From NCBI RefSeq assembly GCF_030272615.1, contig NC_081406.1:171514361-171578360 (forward strand): 64,000 nucleotides of DNA, read 5' to 3'. The notes below the pieces were generated by a model. That model was not told where the DNA came from, ran no database searches, and was given only the letters and a program-made list of their open reading frames with translations. The DNA is from Cryptomeria japonica. Taxonomy: Eukaryota > Streptophyta > Pinopsida > Cupressales > Cupressaceae. A program made the position numbers and the translations under genes. Position 1 is the stretch's first letter; every line of letters starts with the position of its first letter. Shown here piece after piece: positions 55,831 through 64,000 of this stretch.

Positions 55831-58800
55831 AGTTCCCAAAATAGCATTTTGGATAAAACAACAAAAAATGCAGAAAATGGACTCAAATGAATAGGGCACC
55901 TACCCATATCAGCAAAGGGGTCAAACACGACACCCCAGATCAACTCAGAAGATTTGAAATATTCTTAAAAGATTGAATAACACCATTAGTAAAACATTGC
56001 ATACTCATAAAATAAGAACAATAAGCAAAGAGATCTCCCTCAGTGCTCGGATTGAGTTCGAAGGCCCCTAGCATGAAGGGAAGATATGAAAAATAGAAAG
56101 GAAACACCAAAGAAGCACTAGACAAGCATAAGGAAACCAAATCAGTTTCATAAACTCTCCCTAATGGTCTTCTCTTAGGAAATGCAACTCACAAGGAGTG
56201 AAAAATACACTCAAGAATCTCCAACACATAGACACTCTTACTGAAACAAAGGGAAGATTCAAGATACACAAATAGGGATGACATGAACTCCAAAGTAATG
56301 CATTTATCACCATCAAAACTCATAAATAAGAAACATATAAATCACATTGAATATAGAGGAAGCATCTCAATAGCCAATTTCTCAAATTTGAAAATTAAAA
56401 CAATATCCACTTGCCTCCCCAAATTCTTTAAAAAAAAAAATTAAAAATCATTCATCTAATTTCAAGATCTCCCAAAAAAAATTCCTCAATTACCAACAAT
56501 CAATTTCCATAGGCACGGAGAGAACAATCTTTCTGAAAAATTAAAAAAAACTTCAAAAGGAGAAACGCACCAACCTGCAAGTGCAATCCAAAGGATGAAA
56601 AAACTGAAGATGAGAAATCCACAACAATCCTCAATCTCCAAGCCAAGTCTTCAATCAAAATTCCAAAATCGAAACCAAAATCTATCAGAAGAATAACTCG
56701 ACAACCTTTCCAAAAAACCAAATAAATATAAAAATCTATTCAAAACGTCGGCCACTCAAAAGATTCCATTATACTATATATTATACCTACCTTTACATAG
56801 TTCAAGAAAAATATGTAATAAATATATTTTATTTACCTTACCTTTTCACCCAACCAATCAAATAAATGGGTAGGTAATATATATTATAAATGTAATTGCC
56901 CACAATATTTAATTTTTATTACTCTTTCAATAATAATAATAACACTTAACCCAATAAAAGCAATTAAATAAATTAAATGAATCAAATAGATAAGACCTTA
57001 AAAATAGGTCCATATAACTAAATATAAAATCAAATCACAAAAAATCAATAAATAATTTTAGTAAAATCAATAAATCAATTCCAATAATAATAATAATAAA
57101 TTGAATAAAACAAAACAACATTAAATAGAATAAATAAATAAAATATTTCAACAATAAAACATTATAAACAAATAATAAATCAATAAAAAGGTAAATCATT
57201 AAACGATAAATAAATAAAATAAACCATTAATACAATTAAATCTCATCAATAACCAATCTAAATAAATAAATTATCAATAAATAAATAGATGATTAATAAT
57301 TCAAAATTACACAATAATTAAATCAATTAATAACCCAGTTAACCAAGTAAATTAATCCAAATTGGTTTCAATAAAATCTCACAATGAAATCATTATTCTA
57401 AGGTAATCGAATAAATATCCATAATCAACTAATTAGACAATAATCACAATAGTCAAATAAATAAACATAGACTCCAATCATCTTATGCCAAAGGGGTCAA
57501 CATAAAGGAAGACTCTAACCACAACTTGCGTCGTGGCACAATTTGCAAGGTACACATCTTAGACCTAGAGTGTGCGAGGGAAACTATGTCATCTCTGACA
57601 ACTTTCCATTGGGATAAAGACACGCTCAGACTTGTGAAACCAGGTGGAGTCGGTGTCTGGTTTCCTGCAAACTTGCATCAAAGACCAACACAACATATAT
57701 GATACATATACATCATAATAAACAGACAAGTGGTAGAGAATCATGACAACATATATCCCACTCGCAATGAGTGATATGGCATCGTCTCTAGTCACAAAGA
57801 CAATCACACAATATAATATCAAAAATTGCATAGAATCATCATCATGAAATAGGGTTAGTATCATCACAAGTCATATTACCCACATAAGTCCTAACATCGA
57901 TGATACCATCTAAGATAGCAGAAGAGTCATAAATAACCATCATAAGTCTAAATAAATCTATTTGAACGCAAATCAAAATGCAAGTCTAGGAGGGGCACCA
58001 CAAATTATGTCCTCTATATTTTTCTAATGGCTATAATGCAACCAATATAATTTTCTCTACAAGTTCTCATGTATGTGTGCAATGCTTGTTCAAAGAAATC
58101 TTTTTTGGTGCCTAGGTATATGTTGAGACCTATATCACCCACATATTTCTAAGTTATCAACAAAAATTTGTTTGAAAGCTAGTTGTAGGTGTGTGAGAAA
58201 TCCTAGGTAATGTCTAGGTCATTGTAGTAGTGGTGGTCAATGATGTGTATTATAGATGGAGACTCTAAATATCTAAAAATAGCCCTTATATGCATATGGA
58301 AAGTGTCTTAAGTACTAGATGGGTGCTAGATGAGGTACTTTTCTTTTAGTTCATCTTACTTTTAAAAGCAATTCTAAATCCTGCATGACAGTTAGATATG
58401 AATTATAATTTTAAATTTTAAAATAAAATATTTATGTAGAAAATAAAAAAATAAAATAGGAAACTTTGTGAAAAAAATAAATATGAAATACATTAACACT
58501 CTAAATTTTAAAAACTCCACACATTTATAAATATAGTAGAGATCAATATAAACAAGAGATACATTATGTCAAGTTTATACCATGTTGTAATGACTGCAAT
58601 GAATTTTGCTATGTCTAATAAATTGAGTGATGTTAGAAACTTCATTTAAGGACACAAAATAAATTTTATTTTTATTTTATTAAGAGAAAAATAATTTTTA
58701 TATTAACTTACCTTGTCCAATAGAAAATGACTTTTATTATATATATACTAGTGCTTGTGTCATTACAATAATTAGTAGATTTGAAAATTGATTTAATGAA

Positions 58801-59073
58801 TTAAATGTATTTGATTAGACAAAGAAAATTTTGATGTTTCAATAACAATTCCCAACATGAACCAATAGAAAGAAAGAAAAATGATATTTTTATAATGATT
58901 TAAAATAGAAAATTAAATTTATATTATAGCATTGTTGCTCATTTTTTTAATTCTATAATGCTCAACAGATAGATTAAAACAAGAAGTTGAATGCATTAGA
59001 TGCATTAGTAGTTCTCCTCGATAGAAATTAAAATAGATATAAAATAAATTAAAATATAATTACTCATTAACAT
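55831..59073. other. AT-rich intergenic sequence
   Basis: No gene supported. 56880-57460 is rich in AATAAATAA-type simple sequence. The frames at 56500-56721 (-) and 57589-57867 (-) are without motifs. TTATTAAATATTA at 59074-59086 is the left flank of the next insertion. Confidence 0.4.
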
Positions 59074-59086
59074 TTATTAAATATTA

Positions 59087-60734
59087 AGAATTAAAAAATG
59101 GGTGAGAGTGCAAGTGGGTTTGACATTAGGGTTTCAGGGGGCAGAGTTGCAGGGTTTGTTGCTTTGGATGATGAGGCCTCAGAGAATGATGGTGAACATT
59201 CAAAGTTGTGTGGGTTTTGTTGGGATTTTACTAGAGCTCCTGTTGTGGCTCAGCTCATCTTTGGGTGGGAGCACTGCCTCCTTTCTACTGCTATTCCTTC
59301 ATCTCTCGGTCATGAAGATAATCTCAGCATTGTTTCTTTTTGGGTCATGTTTTGTTGTGCTTTGGAGTCTATCATTTTGGAGGTTGTTTTCCTCTTAGGG
59401 GATGTGTGGTTGCTTTCCCTTGTGGAGGTGTTCTTACGTCATGCTCTGTCAATTTCTTTGGCCCTTCTTTGGGTAGCTTTTGCCCCTTTCGACCTTGTTC
59501 CCGATTGTGTCTTCTCCCTAGTGTGTGAGGCTTTTTTTTTGGCGTGGATGTGGGAGTTTTGGTTTAGTGGCATAGTGTGTTGGGCTTCCTTGGTGGGGGA
59601 TTCGTTTCCGTGCTACCCCTTTCCCTTTTCTACCAATCCTATTGTTTATTAGTTTTGTGTATAGAAATGGTTTCTTAGGATCTCTAGGTTGGCTCTTATT
59701 GTCATTTTTGTGGAAGTTGTGGTTTCTTTTGCCTCCTTTGGCCCTACTTTTGCTTGGTGTCCCTCCTTTGTTGGTCATTTCTTAGTGGTTTTTTCTTCCA
59801 TGGAGACCTCTCTCTTTGCTTCATATTGAGGGCTTCCTTAGTTTCCCTCTCTTCTTCATGGGGATTTTTTTGGTTCTTCCCTTCCTATCAACTTTGGATT
59901 CTCCTATAGAGGTGGATAAAATTTGGATGGACTGGGACTTTTTGCTTTCTTTGTCTCCTTGGTGTTCTTCAGCTATGCCTATTGAGGTGATACTATCTCG
60001 TATTGAGGTCAAGATGGGTTATGCAATTGATATTGGGAGGCAGTGCAAGGTGTTATGCTTCAAAGTTGGTTGTTATTTTTTTTCCCATTACTCCTATGGA
60101 GGTGGAGCTCTCGGATTGTGTAGGGTTTGGTTGTTCGTTTGATAGTTATGGGAGCCATTCTAAAACTAATTGTGATGGTTTGGGGTACCTATCAAAACCC
60201 TATGTTGCTACTCTTCCATATGATTTTGGCTATTCTTGAAGAGAAGGTGTTGCCTCTACTTCAAAGGTTATGAGAGCCTTTTCAGAACCCAGTCACCTAG
60301 ATGTTCTATAAATCTTATTGGTTTATTTTTCCAGGTCTTGAGGTTATGGCAGCCTTGTCAAATCCTATGTTTCAGGTTATGGGACCCTTCCAAAAGCCAT
60401 TGTCTATGTATCTCCAAGATATGGGAGCTTTATCAAAACCCATGGTTTCAGGTTATGGGAGCCTTGTAAAACCCTTAGTTTGGGTTATGGGAGCCTAGCA
60501 AAACCCTTTGTCTGTGTATCTTTGAGGTATATTGTTTGATGGCTTTGACCTCTTTGGTGGTTCAGCCAGTTCTTTGATGCTCATTTTCTTGTGTTGGGCT
60601 ATTGGTTGGTTGTTGTTAGTCTATGTCATATCTAATTGCAACAATATTGTTTTTGTGGGTTAGGGATCCCTGTAAAAACATTTTGTAAGGGCTTTTGGGT
60701 CCCCTCAAACCTTGTTTTACCTTATCAAAAAAAA
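59087..60734 (+). mobile_element. poly(A)-tailed retroposon of unknown family
   Basis: This 1648-bp block of much higher GC sits in very AT-rich DNA and ends in eight A residues. TTATTAAATATTA (13 bp) flanks it on both sides (59074-59086 and 60735-60747), as expected for LINE-mediated insertion. Near the 5' end an ATG at 59098 opens a 184-codon frame (to 59652) beginning GESASGFDIRVSGG. Its later part is Leu/Val/Phe/Trp-rich and I recognise no domain. From 60140 to 60500 a 33-38-bp minisatellite (GGTTATGGGAGCC...AAAACCC) follows. The 3' terminus GGGTCCCCTCAAACC then TTGTTTTACCTTATC resembles plant LINE tails. It could be a 5'-truncated LINE or a retroposed transcript. Confidence 0.6.
60140..60500 (+). 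repeat. GGTTATGGGAGCC minisatellite
   Basis: Eight or so diverged units of GGTTATGGGAGCCTTGTCAA followed by AACCCTATG-TTTCA recur about every 33-38 bp inside the retroposon. The three short plus frames here are translations of the repeat. Confidence 0.8.
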
Positions 60735-60747
60735 TTATTAAATATTA

Positions 60748-61708
60748 TTTTTGTTATTGCTAATTTTTAAAATATTTTAAACTAATAAATATAAATTTTA
60801 TTTATTTCAATCACAATCTCTCAAATTTTCTCTATTTCACCTTTTCAATATATTAAAAATCATCTCAAATATAGTAAAATAAATAATTCATCTTCATTGA
60901 GTCACAATCCTTTGACTAAAAAATATGTCATTTATAAAATAAGACAATAAATAAAATTTAAAAATGAAATAAAAATAAATTTGTACTATTAACTTTTTAA
61001 TAGTCAAAATGAAAAATAAAAAATTTCATAACTTATATCAGATTAATAATACTATTAACAACTTTCATCAAAGATAAATTAATTTTAATATTTTTTTTTA
61101 AAACCTAGCCTCACATTGCTTATTTGATATTTAAAAAAAAATCTATTATTTGATTGATTCATTTGCTACCAACTATTCTAACCTGAAACAAAAACTAATA
61201 AAAAAGAATTATTTAAAAGAATAATGAACTAATATTTTCTTTTCGCTCATTTACCTTTCCATTGTAATAATTGTTTAAACTTCAAAGTATATCTTGAGTG
61301 AATTCATTTTCTACCTTAGATTAAGAATTATATATCATGGAGTAATTTTATAAGGTTTATAGAATAAGCAATATTCAAGTAATTGTAGTGGATTTTATTT
61401 TAATTAATTTATTGTTATAGAATTAAATAATTAAGAATATTATTTGATAATTCAAATTGTTTATTTGATGAAGATAGAGTATAATTAGATAAGAGTTTTA
61501 TGAAGCATATAATTCAAATGGTGTATTGTTTGGAAAACATCAAAATATTTCAAACAAATTATTGTCTAGAATTTTATTGACATAAGACTTTTTATGATTT
61601 TATAGAAAATCATCATATTTCACATTGAACCTCTAACATCTATATTAATAAAATTACTTTTAATCATATTATTGATTTAGATCCATGCATTACAGTAAAT
61701 TTTAGTCT
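60748..61708. other. AT-rich sequence
   Basis: No feature supported. Confidence 0.4.
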
Positions 61709-62067
61709 TGTTCGAATAGTTTAACTTCTCTCACATGGCAGTTTTGCATGGATTTTAAAATTAGATCCTAGTGTGGGATATTAATTTCTCTCACTTTGCA
61801 TGGGAAGAACTACAATTAAAGATATATTTTTTCTAAAACTGTATCTTACATGAAGTTGATATCATGTGTTTCTCTATTTTTTATTGTCATTCAATGTGTC
61901 AAAAACCTCTATTTATCAAGGTAGAATTGTAATATTTTACTTAGTTCTAATCATTTTTATTAGTTGATCCTTGATCATGTGATCAAGAATTTTTGTAATT
62001 CTATTAAATGAATAGAAAAATTTATCTTCTTTTGAGCAATCAATTTCTATATTTTTTAATTTCTTCA
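61709..62067 (+). repeat. 5' LTR of decayed LTR retrotransposon
   Basis: TGTTCGAATAGTTTAAC to ATTTCTTCA matches 63418 onward: shared TTTTAAAATTAGATC-type phrases, GGGAAGAACT-xAATTA, ACATGAAGTTGATA, CATTCAATGTGTCAAA and AGCAATCAATTTCT. It is followed by TTTAGTATTAGACC, a mutated TGGTATCAGAGC primer site. Confidence 0.65.
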
Positions 62068-63417
62068 TTTAGTATTAGACCCTGGTTGATCATGTTTTAT
62101 GGGTTAAATCACTTAAGGAAATAAAATTTGTCAAAGTTGTTGCTATTAAAAAAATTGCAAATATTGACAAAGTTCACCATGTTTGTGAAATGTTTCCAAA
62201 GACGAAGAAGGAATTATGGTGAAGGAAGCTCTGATACTAAATGAAATAAATACAAAATTGAAACACAAATAAATTATTCTAATGATTCAAGAGATTACAA
62301 GAGCTTCTCGATCAAATAATCAAAGATTGGACTAATTGATGATGAATGAATTACATTTATCTCATTATATAGAAGTATTAGATACATCCAACTTTACTTC
62401 CAGAAACTTATCATGCAAAACTTGCATTATTAAAAACTAAGCATAAAACTATGCAAGTGGGAGGAATTACTAAATATATGGATTTAACCCAAAAACAATG
62501 ATATCTAATCTTCATATCTTTTTCAATAACCTCTACAACTAACGTTTTTCTTCTTTGGACTTGTGTGCGCTTCTCTCCTACCATAGTGTGGCAATCTCCT
62601 TTTCAACTATGTTTTACCTAACTATTACTTCTTTGGGTGTCCACACTTTCTCTCCTTCTATAGAGAGATCTAATATCCTCACATGACTTCATATCAATGG
62701 CTTAGACTAATTTATGTGGATTTTACAAGGTACATGATCTTCTATTGTTTGTTCTTTGATCTTTCTATGAATTTCTTATTCAAATCAAGCGCTCCACCTT
62801 TCTCAAAGATGTATTCAAACTTGTTAGTTTACGCCAAATCTTCCTCTTTATTTGGGTAACATTTTCAACAAACCTTAAGGGCTGCAACTTCTCTTTAAAC
62901 AAGAGGCTATTCAAAAACCTTGATTCCTTGACTAACTTGCTTTTGAATTTTATTTTGACTTCAATGAAAAGAATATAAAACCATGTAAAAAGAGAGTCAA
63001 TAAAAATGAGAAAAATCATTGTGTAAACCACTGCCAAGTTCAAGTGTAAGAAAATCTCCTAGTTTGGAGATGGGAAGCTGCCAGATGAGATCGGCGAAGA
63101 TCATAAGCCATTTTTGTGATATTTTCAGTAGGAGAAGTTGTCCAAGTTGCATGGACAAATTCTTTTCAAAGTCAACGAAGCCAAAGTTGTTGTCTATGTA
63201 GAAGCCACCTCCTAAACAAGGTGAAGTTGACTCTCAAAAGAGGAGATCGAAGACAAAGATACATGGCACAATTGGCTAAGTTTGGTGCCACCTCTTAAAA
63301 AGGTGAAGCCCTCAATTGTGAGGAAGTCAAATACAAGTCTTACAAAAGGTTTGAAAGAGATAGAAGTCAAGAATTTGTAGTCTAAATAGAATTAGTGGTC
63401 GAAATTAAGAGGGAGAA
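62068..63417 (+). mobile_element. internal region of decayed LTR element
   Basis: No gag or pol motif is readable. The purine tract AAGAGGGAGAA abuts the 3' LTR. At 62229-62241 AGCTCTGATACTAAA is the reverse complement of a Met-tRNA primer site, and a possible minus-strand LTR begins at 62242 (TGAAATAAATACAAAATTG). This suggests a second element inserted here in opposite orientation, whose far end I could not place. Confidence 0.45.
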
Positions 63418-63700
63418 TGTTGAAACAGTTTAATCTCTCGCATTACATGAATAGAACTACAGTGTTGCATGGATATTAAAATTAGATCATACTATTAGAT
63501 ATTAATTTCTCCAACTTCATGTGGGAAGAACTGTAATTACATGAAGTTGATAACTATAATTGTACATGAATATGCATGTATATTTTTACTGACATTCAAT
63601 GTGTCAAAGATGTCTATTTATTGATCTAATCATTTTGATTAACCCATCCTTGATTATGTGATGAAGAAGTTATCTGTTTTTAGCAATCAATTTCTGTAGT
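63418..63700 (+). repeat. 3' LTR of decayed LTR retrotransposon, probably truncated
   Basis: It starts TGTTGAAACAGTTTAATCTC right after the purine tract. Similarity to 61709-62067 fades after CAATCAATTTCTGTAG at about 63695. The end and a target duplication could not be defined. Confidence 0.6.
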
Positions 63701-64000
63701 AGGCTAAGTTTATGTTCATATAAAACCATTAAATCTGTACCAATTATCTATACCGCAAATATTCCACCATAATTCTCTGTACTGTCTGGCCTGAAGCTCA
63801 AGATATACTGGCTGAGACTTTTTAGTACTTAATCTATAATTGCTGTGTACTTACTGGGCCATTGTTTCTTATAAAATGCGAATAATGATCAGTGCGTGAA
63901 ACTTTTCTAATAGGAAATACTTTCCTTATGTGATCAGTGCGCGATTTGTTTTATTAATGAAATGCATTCTAAATCAATGACAAGGCCATCTAATCAGAAG
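63701..64000. other. window end, no feature seen
   Basis: Non-coding sequence with a small repeat: TGATCAGTGCGYGA at 63887 and 63933, with nearby GAAAYACTTTCC / AATG. Nothing further supported. Confidence 0.4.

Noticed and set aside
53336-58002. A possible 4.7-kb LTR element from TGTAATGCTCGC to GGGGCACCACA with GATTA/AATTA flanks
   Set aside because: No convincing direct repeat of the first or last kilobase was found. TGTAATTGCCC at 56894 was the only candidate for a second LTR start and its downstream sequence does not match.
59518-60012. Minus-strand Lys/Ser-rich frames (59778-59518 and 60012-59821)
   Set aside because: Antisense shadows of the T-rich plus-strand retroposon sequence, with no motif.

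Overview
This is a stretch of plant nuclear DNA, AT-rich and gene-poor, probably from a gymnosperm. I infer this from very low gene density, old nested transposable elements, long microsatellites, plant-type Copia and LINE proteins, and one plant R2R3-MYB gene with canonical GT-AG introns. Lineage is an inference; no species can be named from the sequence alone.

The only host gene that looks intact is the R2R3-MYB gene at 42609-44327 (+, three exons, about 292 aa). Its second intron consists of about three copies of a ~228-bp repeat. Nearly everything else that can be explained is transposable elements:
- 4158-11455: decayed Copia element with LTRs, primer site, a gag-pol frame and a purine tract.
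- 12053-19559: Gypsy-like element with gag and a protease-like remnant but no reverse transcriptase or integrase.
- 20090-22560: minus-strand L1-type LINE. A 375-bp miniature LTR retrotransposon (two 159-bp LTRs around 57 bp) has inserted into it.
- 23647-26081: minus-strand non-autonomous LTR element with a perfect 5-bp target duplication.
- 26509-26841: probable LINE 3' end.
- 59087-60734: poly(A)-tailed retroposon with a 13-bp flanking repeat.
- 61709-about 63700: decayed LTR pair.

The most notable object is a 12.9-kb DNA transposon at 27831-40690. Its ends are imperfect inverted repeats starting GGGTA, flanked by the 4-bp direct repeat ATCT. It has two convergent genes. The plus-strand gene (32583-35741, spliced, pseudogenised, about 890 codons) has D/E-type signatures (FAENY, WSDNC-AQFKN, GHGKGEHNGAG) that suggest a DDE/D transposase. 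The minus-strand gene (40271-37671, about ten small exons) has no family I recognise. It carries a zinc-finger-like Cys region and a duplicated 69-bp exon. A 648-bp sibling with the same type of ends and its own 4-bp TGGT duplication is nested inside, within a palindromic minisatellite. Internal repeats include GCGTAYGC-like motifs near both ends, a 359-bp tandem repeat, CT/GA tracts and a 127-bp TA tract.

The remaining stretches (roughly 1-4150, 44328-59086 and 60748-61708) are AT-rich, with degenerate tandem repeats and no gene I can support. Many short open frames there look like chance.
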